This document shows, one piece after another, positions 34,804-42,978 of a stretch of DNA of 64,000 bases. The DNA comes from RH-AL1 sp965198715 (GTDB lineage Bacteria > Pseudomonadota > Alphaproteobacteria > Rhizobiales > Beijerinckiaceae). The stretch covers positions 124,001 to 188,000 of the forward strand of contig CBDAPV010000001.1 of NCBI GenBank assembly GCA_965198715.1, in the 5' to 3' direction. The stretch's first letter is position 1; every line of letters starts with the position of its first letter. Both the position numbers and the translations under genes were made by a program. The notes below the pieces were generated by a model. The model made no database searches. It was not told the origin of the DNA and saw only the letters and a program-made list of their open reading frames with translations.

Positions 34804-35742
34804 ATGCTGAACACGATCGCCCTGGCTTTGGCGCCGACCTTCTTCGTGCTGGTCCTCGGCTACGCCGCCGGCCGCCTCGGGCGCATCGGCCAGGGCGCCG
34901 TCGGCCCGCTCAACATTCTGGTCATGGAATACGCCCTGCCCGCGGCGCTGTTCGTCGGCATGGCCACCGCACCGCGCGCGGTGCTCTTCAAGCAGAGCCC
35001 GGCCTTCCCCGTCCTGGCGCTCGCCATGCTGGTGCCCTTCGCCGGATGGTACGCCTATCGCCGACGCTGCGGCGACGACATGGGCGAGGCCTCGGTGCAA
35101 GCGCTGACGGTCTCGCTGCCGAATTTCGCGGCCGCCGGCCTGCCGATCGTCGCGGCGGTCTCGGGCAAAGCCGGCGGCTCGTTCATCGCCTTGACCATCG
35201 CCGCGGGCGCCATGATCCCCTCGCCGCTGTCCCTCACCCTGCTCGAGCTCTCGAAAGGCGGGGCAGCTGGGAGCCTCGCCGGCCGTATCGGCACCGCGCT
35301 GCTGCGCGCCTGCGCCAAGCCGATCGTCTGGGCGCCGGCGCTCGGTGTCGTGCTCTCGATCGCCGGCTTCGAGCTGCCGCTCTTCATTCTGGACTCGTTC
35401 AAGCTCATCGGCCAGGCCACCGCCGGCGCGGCGCTGTTCCTCACGGGGCTCGTGCTGTCGCTGCAGCGCTTCCGCCTGACCGTCAGCCTGGTCGCCGCAG
35501 TCGTCGTCGCCAACGTCGTGCAGCCCCTGCTCTGCCTGCTCATCGTATGGCTGGCGCACATGCCGTGGGACGTCGCCCGCCTCACGGTCCTGTGCTGCGC
35601 CCTGCCGTCGGGCTTCTTCGGCATCCTCTTCGCGGTGAACTACGGCCGCTCCACCGCCGAGATCGGCTCGATCGTGCTGGCCAGCACGGCGGTGAGCGCG
35701 GTCACGCTCTCGATCGCCCTGGCCCTGCTTTTCCCCAGCTGA
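34804..35742 (+). CDS. AEC-family permease, probable malonate transporter
   Basis: A 312-residue membrane protein of the auxin efflux carrier family, about ten hydrophobic helices in two halves. The N-terminal half shows FFVLVLGYAAGRLGRIGQGA and NILVMEYALPAALFVGMATA; the second half SGFFGILFAVNYGRSTAEIG is typical. The immediate linkage to the mdc genes (14 bp) matches MdcF-type malonate carriers, which is the basis of the substrate assignment. A possible RBS (GGGGCATCGC) precedes the ATG. Confidence 0.85.
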   Translation: MLNTIALALAPTFFVLVLGYAAGRLGRIGQGAVGPLNILVMEYALPAALFVGMATAPRAVLFKQSPAFPVLALAMLVPFAGWYAYRRRCGDDMGEASVQALTVSLPNFAAAGLPIVAAVSGKAGGSFIALTIAAGAMIPSPLSLTLLELSKGGAAGSLAGRIGTALLRACAKPIVWAPALGVVLSIAGFELPLFILDSFKLIGQATAGAALFLTGLVLSLQRFRLTVSLVAAVVVANVVQPLLCLLIVWLAHMPWDVARLTVLCCALPSGFFGILFAVNYGRSTAEIGSIVLASTAVSAVTLSIALALLFPS

Positions 35743-35811
35743 GATTGAGATCGCGCGTTGGACTGGCACGGCGGTTGTGCCACCATCGGTACCGATGACG
35801 CGGGAGGTGGC

Positions 35812-36288
35812 GTGAGCAGATACGTGTGGGCGCCGCTGATGTGGATCGTGCTGGCGGGCTTCTACCTGTTTCTCGCAGGCAGCGCCGACACGGTCGAATT
35901 GATCGCCATGCTGGTGTGCTGCACGCTCGGCGTCATGCTGGCGGTGGGCCTGTCGCTGGTGGCGCAGGAGCACTTCACGCTGCGTCCGGCGCCGCGCGCG
36001 ATCCTCAAGCCTTTCGCCGCCCTGCTGCCCGACTTCTACGCCGTCGGCCGCGAGCTGGTCGCCGTCGCCATCCACGGCGGCGGCCGGCACTGCGGAGACT
36101 ACGTCCGCCAGCCTTTCGACTTCGGCGCCGCCACGCCGCGCGAGGCCGGCCGGCGTGCCGTGACGACGATCGGCGTCTCGCTGGCGCCGCGCACCTTCCT
36201 GGTCCGCGGCAACCGATCCGACGGCACGCTGCTGCTCCACGGCTTCCCGGCCAAGCCGGTCTCGCCCGACGGGCGTTGGCCGGCATGA
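35812..36288 (+). CDS. Cation/proton antiporter subunit, MnhE/MbhA type
   Basis: A 158-residue membrane protein with two N-terminal helices (APLMWIVLAGFYLFLAGSAD and ELIAMLVCCTLGVMLAVGLS) and a C-terminal cytoplasmic half. The MrpE signature appears as TTIGVSLAPRTFLVRGNRSD. The GTG start has a GGGAGG element 5 bp upstream; an upstream TTG frame is not used. First of seven antiporter genes, 70 bp after the malonate transporter. Subunit E is needed for assembly of Mrp complexes. Confidence 0.85.
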   Translation: MSRYVWAPLMWIVLAGFYLFLAGSADTVELIAMLVCCTLGVMLAVGLSLVAQEHFTLRPAPRAILKPFAALLPDFYAVGRELVAVAIHGGGRHCGDYVRQPFDFGAATPREAGRRAVTTIGVSLAPRTFLVRGNRSDGTLLLHGFPAKPVSPDGRWPA

Positions 36289-36536
36289 ACGCCTGGCTCG
36301 TCGCCATCATCCTGCTGATGCCGCCGCTGCTGGTGCCGCTCTACGTCGCGGCGCGGGAGAACGCCAACAACCGCCTCGTCGCCGTGCAGGTCGCCTCGAC
36401 GCTGGCGGCGCTGATCCTGGCACTGATGACCTTCGCCACCGACCAGAGCTCTTTCATCGACGTCGCGCTCTGCCTGACGCTGCTCTCCGTGCCCGGCACC
36501 TACCTCTATACCGTCTTCATGGAGCGTTGGCTGTGA
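36285..36536 (+). CDS. Antiporter subunit, MnhF/MbhB type
   Basis: An 83-residue protein with three hydrophobic helices: AWLVAIILLMPPLLVPLYVA, a central STLAALILALMTFA, and FIDVALCLTLLSVPGTYLYT. The conserved alternating pattern near the C-terminus (DVALCLTLLS) is that of MrpF. It overlaps the preceding gene by 4 bp (ATGA). Small integral subunit of the antiporter membrane arm. Confidence 0.82.
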   Translation: MNAWLVAIILLMPPLLVPLYVAARENANNRLVAVQVASTLAALILALMTFATDQSSFIDVALCLTLLSVPGTYLYTVFMERWL

Positions 36537-36549
36537 AGGAGATCTCGCG

Positions 36550-36843
36550 ATGAAGGAGATCGTGGTCGATATCCTGCTCGCGCTCGCCGTGGCTTCGGCT
36601 TGGCTCGGCGCGATCGGCTTCGCGCGGCTCAAGTCCTCGATGGACCGACTGCACTGCGCCACCTTCACCACCCTGGGCGCCGGCCTGCCGATCGTCATCG
36701 CCGCCTTCGTCGAGGACGGGATGGCGCAGCGCCCCTTCAAGATCCTGCTGCTGTTCGCCGTGGCGCTCATCGCCGGTGCCTCGGTCAACCAGGCCATCGC
36801 CCGCGCCATCTTCACTCGCGACGAGGTCGGAGAGCGGATGTGA
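36550..36843 (+). CDS. Antiporter subunit, MnhG/MbhC type
   Basis: A 97-residue protein with three helices. Features of the MrpG family are ARLKSSMDRLHCATFTTLGA in the first loop and a last helix ending NQAIARAIF. An AAGGAGAT ribosome binding site precedes the ATG. Its stop overlaps the GTG of the next gene, so it is translated in a chain with its neighbours. Confidence 0.85.
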   Translation: MKEIVVDILLALAVASAWLGAIGFARLKSSMDRLHCATFTTLGAGLPIVIAAFVEDGMAQRPFKILLLFAVALIAGASVNQAIARAIFTRDEVGERM

Positions 36844-37103
36844 GGATTCTTCTCCCGATCCTCCTCATCCTGGTCGCGCTGGCCGGCACCGGTGTGGTGC
36901 TGTCGCGCGAGCCGCGCCGGCAGGTGCTCGCCATCGCCGCCAACGGCTTCGCGCTCTCGATCCTGTTCATGGCGCTGCAGGCGCCCGACGTCGCCTTCGC
37001 CGAGATCGCGGTCGGCTCGGCCGCCACGCCGCTGCTGTTCCTGGTGGCACTGGCCTCGATGCGCATGAAGCAGGACGCCAAGCCGGGAAAAGGGAAGACG
37101 TGA
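36840..37103 (+). CDS. Antiporter subunit with DUF4040 domain, MbhD type
   Basis: An 87-residue membrane protein corresponding to the part of MrpA/MrpB known as DUF4040, here a free-standing gene. Two helices are visible (LLPILLILVALAGTGVVLSR and ALSILFMALQAPDVAFAEIA); the motif APDVAFAEIAVGSAATPLLF is diagnostic. GTG start overlapping the upstream stop. In Mbh-type complexes the protein is MbhD; in classical Mrp it is fused to MrpA. Confidence 0.82.
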   Translation: MRILLPILLILVALAGTGVVLSREPRRQVLAIAANGFALSILFMALQAPDVAFAEIAVGSAATPLLFLVALASMRMKQDAKPGKGKT

Positions 37104-37882
37104 GCCCGCGCGCCCGCCTCATCCTGCTGATCCTCGCCTTCCTCGTGCTGGGGCCGGCCGCGTTCCGGCTCGCCGGCGCCATGCCCACCTTCGGCGCGCA
37201 TCCGCTGCCCTACGGCGATGCCATCAACGATCTCGCGCCCAAGGAGCGCCGCGTCACCAACACCGTGACGGCGGTGAACTTCGACTATCGCGGCTTCGAT
37301 ACGCTGGGCGAGGAGTTCATGCTGCTCGCCGCCGTGACCGGCACGGTGGTGCTGCTGCGCGGCTCCCGCGGCGAGGAGTCGTCGAGCAAGCCCGGCCGCG
37401 TGCCCGGCCGCACGATACCGCCGCGCACCGATGCCGCCATCCTCGTCAGCCGCGTGCTGGCGCCGCTGGTGTTCGTGTTCGGCATCTACGTCTCGATCCA
37501 CGCCACGACGACGCCCGGCGGCGGCTTCCAGGGCGGCGTCATCATCGCCTCATCGTTGCTGCTGGTGTTCCTCGGCAGCCGCTACTCCGGCTGGCGCCGC
37601 CTGATCAAGGCGCAGGTGCTGGACTGGTGCGAGGGCGGCGGCGCGCTGCTGTTCGCCTGCATCGGCTTCGCCGCCCTCTTCGCCGGCATGCCGTTCGCCA
37701 GCAACATCCTGCCGCTCGGCACGCTGAAGAGCGCCTGGTCCGGCGGCACCATGTTCGTCGACAACGTCGGCGTCGCCTTCGCCGTGTTCGGCAGCTTCAG
37801 CCTCGTCTTCCTCGAGTTCATGGAGGAGACGCGCACCGACGAGGCTGGCGAGGACGAGCCCGGCGAAGGAGACGTCGCATGA
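37100..37882 (+). CDS. Antiporter subunit, fused MbhE-MnhB (MbhF) type
   Basis: A 260-residue protein made of two parts. Residues 1-100 have a helix, a loop with VNFDYRGFDTLGEEFMLLAA and a second helix, as in MbhE. Residues 110-260 are an MnhB domain (VFGIYVSIHATTTPGGGFQG followed by hydrophobic helices). An acidic tail ends the protein. The GTG start overlaps the previous stop. In Mrp systems these pieces belong to MrpA C-terminus and MrpB; their fusion into one chain is seen in some stand-alone clusters. Confidence 0.8.
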   Translation: MSPRARLILLILAFLVLGPAAFRLAGAMPTFGAHPLPYGDAINDLAPKERRVTNTVTAVNFDYRGFDTLGEEFMLLAAVTGTVVLLRGSRGEESSSKPGRVPGRTIPPRTDAAILVSRVLAPLVFVFGIYVSIHATTTPGGGFQGGVIIASSLLLVFLGSRYSGWRRLIKAQVLDWCEGGGALLFACIGFAALFAGMPFASNILPLGTLKSAWSGGTMFVDNVGVAFAVFGSFSLVFLEFMEETRTDEAGEDEPGEGDVA

Positions 37883-37892
37883 GCTATCCTCT

Positions 37893-38237
37893 ATGAGCAC
37901 CTTGCCCTGGCTCGTCTCGGCCTGGCTGTTCGGGGTCGGCCTCTACGGGATCGTCACCAGCCGCAACTACGTGCACCTCATCGGCTGCCTCTCGGTGTGC
38001 CAGTCCGCGACCTACGTCCTGCTGCTGTGCATCGGCTACAAGTGGGACGCCATCGCGCCGATCTTCTACGACCACCCGCCCGGCACGCCCGCCGTCGGTC
38101 CCGTGGTGCAGGCCCTCGTGCTGACCGACATCGTCGTGGGTGCCACCATCTCCGCCCTGCTGCTGGCGCTCACGCTGCAGATGCACAAGCGCAAGGGCAC
38201 GGTCGACCCCTACGAGCTGAAGCCGCTGCGCAAATGA
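37893..38237 (+). CDS. Antiporter subunit, MnhC/MbhG (NuoK-like)
   Basis: A 114-residue, three-helix protein homologous to NuoK: GVGLYGIVTSRNYVHLIGCL, QSATYVLLLCIGYKWDAIAP, and VVQALVLTDIVVGATISALL, with the conserved buried polar positions of the family. It follows the previous gene by 10 bp. A type B repeat separates it from the large antiporter gene downstream. Confidence 0.88.
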   Translation: MSTLPWLVSAWLFGVGLYGIVTSRNYVHLIGCLSVCQSATYVLLLCIGYKWDAIAPIFYDHPPGTPAVGPVVQALVLTDIVVGATISALLLALTLQMHKRKGTVDPYELKPLRK

Positions 38238-38250
38238 GGAGGGTCGGTAC

Positions 38251-38430
38251 ATCCTCCCCTGCGCAGCGCAGCGGACCGGGGGAGGGGGACCATGCGAATC
38301 ATGATGGAGGGGGCTGCCGCGCCTCGCTCAAACCCGGCTTGGGATTGATCCTAGAAGGTACGTCTGTCGCGAGCGGCAGCCCCCTCTTCCGCCTTCGGCG
38401 GTCCCCCTCCCCCGCTTCGCGGGAGAGGGT
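38251..38430. repeat. Palindromic mosaic repeat, type B, inside the antiporter operon
   Basis: A 180-bp unit that starts atcctcccctgcgcagcgca and ends ctcccccgcttcgcgggaga. It contains an inner ccatgcgaatcatgatgg palindrome and a central spacer of about 50 bp unlike the other copies. Arms are complementary over much of their length and could fold into a cruciform between mnhC-like and mnhD-like genes. Confidence 0.75.
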
Positions 38431-38451
38431 ACTCCGCGGCGAGGCCGAGAG

Positions 38452-40245
38452 ATGATCCCCGACACCATTCTCCTGCCCCTTCCCGTCGCCGGACCGATGG
38501 CCGTCGCCGCGATCCTGCTGATCCTCGGGCATTTCCTGCCCAGGCACGTGCCAGACGCCGTCGCCACGCTGGTGGCCCTGGCGGCGGGCGCCGCTTGCGC
38601 CGCGCTGGCGATGCGCGCCGGCCAAGGCCCCATCGTCGAGTGGTTCGGCGGCTGGGTGCCGCGTCATGGCGTGACTCTCGGCATCGCCTTCGCCGCCGAC
38701 CGCGCCTCCGCCAGCATCGCCACGCTGGTGTGCCTGCTGTTTGCCAGCAGCTTCGTCTTTTCCTGGGGCTACTTCGAGAAGATCAGCGCGCACTTCCAGG
38801 TGCTGATGCTGCTGTTCCTCGCCGCCATGGTCGGTTTCACCCTGACGCACGACCTCTTCAACCTGTTCGTCTGGTTCGAGGTCATGAGCGTCACCGCCTT
38901 CGCGCTCACCGGCTACAAGCTCGAGGGCTCGGCGATCGCCGGTGCGCTCAACTTTACCGTCACGAACTCGCTCGGCGGCTTCATGATGCTGAGCGGCATC
39001 GGGCTGATCTACTCCCGCGCGGGAGCGCTGGATTTCTCCTCGCTGGCCGTCCACGTCGCCGCGAGCCCGCACGATCCCGTCATCGACGCGGCCTTCTGCC
39101 TGGTCGTCGCCGGCTTGTTGATCAAGGCGGCGATGGTGCCGTTCCACTTCTGGCTCAACGACGCCCACGCCGTGGCACCCTCGCCGGTGTGCGTGATCTT
39201 CTCCGGCGCGATGGTCGCGATCGGCCTGTTCGGCGTGGCCAAGCTCGGGAATTCGGTCTTCGCCGGCTACCCGCCGGTCGTCGGCGCGATGCACAGCGTC
39301 ATCCTCGGCCTCGCCTGCCTCGGGGCGGTCGTCGGCGGGCTGATGGCGCTGCAGCAGCGCCATTTGAAGCGCATGCTCGCCTTCTCGACCGTGTCGCATG
39401 CCGGGATCATGCTGGCGGGCATCGCGACGCTGTCGAACGACGGCACCGCCGGCTTCCTGAGCTACATGGTCGGCCACGGGCTCATCAAGGGCGGCCTGTT
39501 CATGGTCGCCGGCATCCTGCTCGCGACCAAGGCTTCGATCGACGAGATCGAATTGCGCGGGCTCGGCCGCGAGGGCATCTGGCCGGCCGGCATCCTTATG
39601 GCGGCGGGCGGCCTGGTGCTCGCGGGCCTGCCCTTCGGCATCGCCGACGAAGGCTTCAAGCTGATCGGCTCCGGCCTCGAGACGAACGGCACCGGCTGGG
39701 TCTTCGCCTTCCTTGCCGTCGGCGCTGCGCTGACCGGCGGTGCGATCCTGCGCGCCACCGGCCGCATCTTCCTCGGGCTCGGTCCCGAGCCCGGCGAGGA
39801 GGAGGGCGCACCCACCGAGGAAGAGCGCGAGAAGGCCGATCGCCCGTTCTGGCTGATGGCCGCGCCCGCCGCGCTGCTGACGCTGCTCGCTTTCCTGCCC
39901 GGCGATCTCGTGCGGCACTACGCCGAGACCGCGATTCAGCCCTTCTTCCACCCGGACGCCCAAGCCTACCTCGGCCTGCAGCCGCCGCGAGCCGTCGAGA
40001 GCGTGGCCCTGCCGACGAGCTTCGCCCTGGAATGGATGATCTGGGCGGGCGTAGCCGGCTCGTTCGTCATCGCCGGCTACAGCCTGTTCAGAGAGGATCT
40101 GCCCCGGGTGTTCCGCGGCACGACGCGGCCCACCTTCGGGCCGGTGTTTCGCGGTCTCGAGGCGCTGCACAGCGGCCTCGTCAACGACTACGTCACCTGG
40201 ATCGCGGTGGGCCTCGCCGCCGTGGTGGCGGCCTTCGTGGTGTGA
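38452..40245 (+). CDS. Antiporter large subunit, MnhD/MbhH (NuoN/M-like)
   Basis: A 597-residue proton-conducting membrane protein with about 16 helices. Core motifs are DLFNLFVWFEVMSVTAFALT (with the lysine/glutamate pair expected of NuoL/M/N-like proteins), LLIKAAMVPFHFWLNDAHAV and RHLKRMLAFSTVSHAGIML. A C-terminal extension holds two more helices. It is the only large antiporter-like protein in the operon: no MrpA is present here. Ion specificity (sodium or proton) is not visible from sequence. Confidence 0.9.
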   Translation: MIPDTILLPLPVAGPMAVAAILLILGHFLPRHVPDAVATLVALAAGAACAALAMRAGQGPIVEWFGGWVPRHGVTLGIAFAADRASASIATLVCLLFASSFVFSWGYFEKISAHFQVLMLLFLAAMVGFTLTHDLFNLFVWFEVMSVTAFALTGYKLEGSAIAGALNFTVTNSLGGFMMLSGIGLIYSRAGALDFSSLAVHVAASPHDPVIDAAFCLVVAGLLIKAAMVPFHFWLNDAHAVAPSPVCVIFSGAMVAIGLFGVAKLGNSVFAGYPPVVGAMHSVILGLACLGAVVGGLMALQQRHLKRMLAFSTVSHAGIMLAGIATLSNDGTAGFLSYMVGHGLIKGGLFMVAGILLATKASIDEIELRGLGREGIWPAGILMAAGGLVLAGLPFGIADEGFKLIGSGLETNGTGWVFAFLAVGAALTGGAILRATGRIFLGLGPEPGEEEGAPTEEEREKADRPFWLMAAPAALLTLLAFLPGDLVRHYAETAIQPFFHPDAQAYLGLQPPRAVESVALPTSFALEWMIWAGVAGSFVIAGYSLFREDLPRVFRGTTRPTFGPVFRGLEALHSGLVNDYVTWIAVGLAAVVAAFVV

Positions 40246-40325
40246 GAAGGCTTCCGGATCAGGTACGAGAAAGAAGAGGCCATCGCCACCGGCACGCGCA
40301 AGGATCGGCATGACAGCGTGGCATT

Positions 40326-40354
40326 AGCCGAGCCGGCATCGCACCAGCTCGGCT
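40326..40354. terminator. Hairpin between convergent antiporter and DUF892 genes
   Basis: Arms AGCCGAGC (40326-40333) and GCTCGGCT (40347-40354) around a 13-nt loop, lying between two convergent genes. It has no uridine run on either strand, so termination here would probably need Rho or this is only a structural barrier. Confidence 0.4.
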
Positions 40355-40361
40355 TGTGAGG

Positions 40362-40862
40362 CTACGCAGCCTTCTGTTGCACGTAGGCATGAACAAGTTC
40401 GGGAATATGGCTGCCAAGCCAATCGCCCATCTCCTGCTCTTCCTTCATCGATTGCTCGAGCACGGTTTTGTCGTCGGAGGCACCGGCTGCATCGGCGAGG
40501 GTCAGCAGGACTTTGTAGGAGCCGATCTCGTAGGCCTTGTAGCCGACGGCAGCGAGGACGTTCTTAAGCACGTCGTCGCCGGAGGTGGCATGGGCAAATC
40601 CGGCGATCGTCGCCACGGCGCCGGTCACAGCCTCTTTCGCCAAGGACTTCTTCGACCCGTGCTTCTCAAGGAGGTCGTCGAGGCGAGCCGCCTGCCGAGT
40701 CGAGCGCTCCTTGTCATCCTGCATCTTGGCGTGGAGGTCCGGATACGCCTTCATGCGCGGCAGCTCGTTCTGGATCGTGCCAATGGCCTGCGTCTCCACC
40801 GCGTGCTGGTTGCGCAGGCCGGTCAGGTAGATCTCGATAACGGGGTTGGCGTCGGTCATCAT
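40362..40862 (-). CDS. Ferritin-like protein, DUF892 family
   Basis: A 166-residue, all-helical protein with no signal peptide. The N-terminus MMTDANPVIEIYLTGLRNQH, then a helix with ETQAIGTIQNELPRMKAYP and AVGYKAYEIGSYKVLLTLAD, carries Glu and His residues spaced as in ferritin-like domains. The family (YciE/DUF892-like) is linked with stress response, but metal binding is unproven. An AGGAT element precedes a double ATG; the frame upstream overlaps no gene and is not used. Confidence 0.8.
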   Translation of the reverse strand: MMTDANPVIEIYLTGLRNQHAVETQAIGTIQNELPRMKAYPDLHAKMQDDKERSTRQAARLDDLLEKHGSKKSLAKEAVTGAVATIAGFAHATSGDDVLKNVLAAVGYKAYEIGSYKVLLTLADAAGASDDKTVLEQSMKEEQEMGDWLGSHIPELVHAYVQQKAA

Positions 40863-41026
40863 GTATCCTGCGTTGAACGCCGCGGATTGCAGCAGCAGGC
40901 GAAGCGGCAACGTAAGGAAAGGGTCCATCGCGTGATTGCCGCGCAGCCAACCGTCACGTTTGCGCAGGGTGAAGCGCTCTCGCAGACCACGATGGAGCGG
41001 CCGAGCGACAATCGATCCGGCGCCGA

Positions 41027-41257
41027 TCACTGACCGCTGAGCAGCTCTTCCATGCTCGGCGCCTCACCGAAGGTGCGGAGCACGACGGTGTTCTCGAACT
41101 CACGGCTGGCGGATCGCCAGTACGGGAGAAGGCGACCGCTCGAGCTGGAAGTGAGCGCCAGAATCTCTGAAGGCATTGCGACGGTCACAGACTGTAAGTC
41201 CGGGGGTCCGTGAACCTCAAAATCGATCTTATTAAGAGATACCTCGTTGTGAGGCAA
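41027..41257 (-). CDS. Possible small hypothetical protein
   Basis: A frame of 76 codons from a TTG, or 49 from an internal ATG. The last 30 residues (SASREFENTVVLRTFGEAPS, MEELLSGQ) have coding-like codon use; the N-terminal part is AT-richer. No ribosome binding site stands out and no motif is known. It lies between the DUF892 gene and the tRNA. It could be a degraded gene. Confidence 0.3.
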   Translation of the reverse strand: MPHNEVSLNKIDFEVHGPPDLQSVTVAMPSEILALTSSSSGRLLPYWRSASREFENTVVLRTFGEAPSMEELLSGQ

Positions 41258-41299
41258 GCAATAGGCGGAGCGAAAATGCCGCTAAGTCGTTGAATACAA

Positions 41300-41374
41300 T
41301 GGTGAGCGCTACAGGGATTGAACCTGTGACCCCTTCCATGTCAAGGAAGTGCTCTCCCGCTGAGCTAAGCGCTC
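41300..41374 (-). tRNA. tRNA-Val (anticodon GAC), CCA encoded
   Basis: On the minus strand a complete cloverleaf is visible. The acceptor stem is GAGCGCT/AGCGCTC, the D-arm GCTCAGCGGGAGAGC, the anticodon stem CTTCC/GGAAG with loop TTGACAT giving GAC, and the T-arm ACAGG-TTCAATC-CCTGT. An A discriminator is followed by encoded CCA. No integrase or flanking direct repeat is seen next to it. Confidence 0.97.
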
Positions 41375-41465
41375 GCGCACCACTGGCACCCGCTGGAATG
41401 CGGGTGCGAGGAGCCGGGGTATAGGCAAAAGCCGGAAGCGTGGCAACCGTAAAGAGCGGCTTTTG

Positions 41466-41849
41466 TCACGCCGCCAGAAGTCGCTGCACCTCGTTGACGA
41501 GGTCCTTGAGGTGGAACGGCTTCGACAGGATCTTGGCCTGGCGCGGGGCGTTGTTGTCGGGGTTCAACGCCACGGCGGCGAAGCCGGTGATGAACATGAC
41601 CTTGATGTCGGGATCGAGCTCGGTGGCGCGCCGCGCCAGTTCGATGCCGTCCATCTCGGGCATCACGATATCGGTCAGCAGCAGCTCGAACGGTTCCTCG
41701 CGCAAGCGGTTGTAGGCAGACAAGCCGTTGTCGAAGGACGACACGTCGTAGCCGGCGTTCTGCAGCGCCTTGGCGAGGAAGCGCCGCATGTCGTTGTCGT
41801 CCTCGGCAAGGAGGATCTTGCCGTTAACCGTGCTCTCGAGGTCTGTCAT
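41466..41849 (-). CDS. cpdR: Response regulator receiver protein CpdR
   Basis: A stand-alone receiver domain of 127 residues. Acidic residues in LLAEDDNDMRRFL (Asp17-18), the phosphoacceptor Asp60 in ELLLTDIVMPEMDG, Thr in MFITGFAA and Lys in ILSKPFHLKDL are all present. In Caulobacter, unphosphorylated CpdR delivers substrates to ClpXP at the cell pole under control of CckA-ChpT. The same phosphorelay controls GTA production in Rhodobacter. Position next to N-formylglutamate amidohydrolase and hisN is a recurring alphaproteobacterial arrangement. Confidence 0.9.
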   Translation of the reverse strand: MTDLESTVNGKILLAEDDNDMRRFLAKALQNAGYDVSSFDNGLSAYNRLREEPFELLLTDIVMPEMDGIELARRATELDPDIKVMFITGFAAVALNPDNNAPRQAKILSKPFHLKDLVNEVQRLLAA

Positions 41850-42048
41850 GTGCGCTCTACGATCGATGCGTGGAGAGGTGGCGCGGGAAGATTAAGGTCA
41901 GGTGTAGGATCGCGGGCAGACGCAAGGATGCACCGGCGAAAATTCACGCGGTGCCGCTTGATGCCACGTTTGTGCCGCCTTTGACAGAGCGGTGTTGCGA
42001 CGCCCTCGTCATATATGCTTGCTTGGGTGGATGCGGGGAGTGCGCGAC

Positions 42049-42978
42049 ATGGACGGCGGGTCCTCGCCGGGATTGAACGGCGGCGGCGACACGGGAGAGC
42101 CCGAGTTCGAGCCGCCCTTCGACATCGTCGAACCGGCGCGGACACTCTGTCCCCTCGTACTCTCCTCGCCGCATTCGGGCTCGATCTATCCCCAGCGCTT
42201 CCTCGACAGCGCGCGGCTCGACGCGGTGGCCCTGCGCCGGTCCGAAGACGCGTTCGTCGATGACCTGTTTGCCGGGGCCGCGGGCCTCGGCGCCCCGTTG
42301 ATCCGCGCCCGCTTCCCGCGCGCCTACCTCGATCTCAACCGCGAGCCCTATGAGCTCGATCCGCGCATGTTCGAGGGCAAGCTGCCGGCCTTCGCCAACA
42401 CGCGCTCGGTGCGCGTCGCGGGCGGCCTGGGCACCATCGCGCGGGTGGTCGGTGATTCGCAGGAGATCTACGCCGGGCGGCTAACGGTGGCCGAGGGGCT
42501 GGAGCGCATCGAGCGGCTCTACAAGCCCTATCACGCCGCCCTGCGCGGCCTCGTCGAGCGGGCGCAGCGGCAGTTCGGTTACGCTCTACTAATCGATTGC
42601 CACTCCATGCCTTCGACGCCGACCGTCGCCGCTTCGGCCGAGCGGCGGATCAAGACCGATTTCGTGGTCGGCGACCGCTACGGCACCAGCGCCGAGGGCA
42701 GCTTCGTCGAGCTGCTCGAAGAGGCCATGCGTGGCGCCGGCTACGCCGTGCATCGCAACAAGCCCTACGCCGGCGGCTTCATCACTGAGCATTACGGAGC
42801 GCCGCAAGCCGGCGTCCACGCCATCCAGATCGAGGTCAATCGCGCGCTCTACATGGACGAGCGGACCATCGAGCGCATCGCCCGTTTCGCGTCGGTGAAG
42901 GCCGATATTGCCAAGATCCTGGGAGCGCTGGCCATGGCGGGCGATGCCTCGGGGCTGCGCAAGGCGGCCGCGGAGTAG
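42049..42978 (+). CDS. N-formylglutamate amidohydrolase family protein
   Basis: A 309-residue zinc-type amidohydrolase of the last step of the formylglutamate branch of histidine breakdown, or a related deformylase. Motifs include the metal-binding LVLSSPHSGSIYPQRFLDSA, PRAYLDLNREPYELDPRMFE, LLIDCHSMPSTP and HAIQIEVNRALYMDE. A GGGAG element stands 6 bp before the chosen ATG; another in-frame ATG is 6 codons earlier. No other hut genes are nearby, so the physiological substrate is uncertain. Confidence 0.88.
   Translation: MDGGSSPGLNGGGDTGEPEFEPPFDIVEPARTLCPLVLSSPHSGSIYPQRFLDSARLDAVALRRSEDAFVDDLFAGAAGLGAPLIRARFPRAYLDLNREPYELDPRMFEGKLPAFANTRSVRVAGGLGTIARVVGDSQEIYAGRLTVAEGLERIERLYKPYHAALRGLVERAQRQFGYALLIDCHSMPSTPTVAASAERRIKTDFVVGDRYGTSAEGSFVELLEEAMRGAGYAVHRNKPYAGGFITEHYGAPQAGVHAIQIEVNRALYMDERTIERIARFASVKADIAKILGALAMAGDASGLRKAAAE

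Noticed and set aside
35812..40245. Reading the antiporter genes as part of a respiratory complex I
   Set aside because: Only NuoK- and NuoN/M-like proteins occur; MnhE, F, G and DUF4040 proteins belong to Mrp/Mbh antiporters, and no other nuo gene is present.
41300..41374. tRNA-Val as integration site for the particle cluster or another island
   Set aside because: No integrase, no direct repeat of the tRNA end in the window and about 5.7 kb of housekeeping genes lie between it and the cluster.
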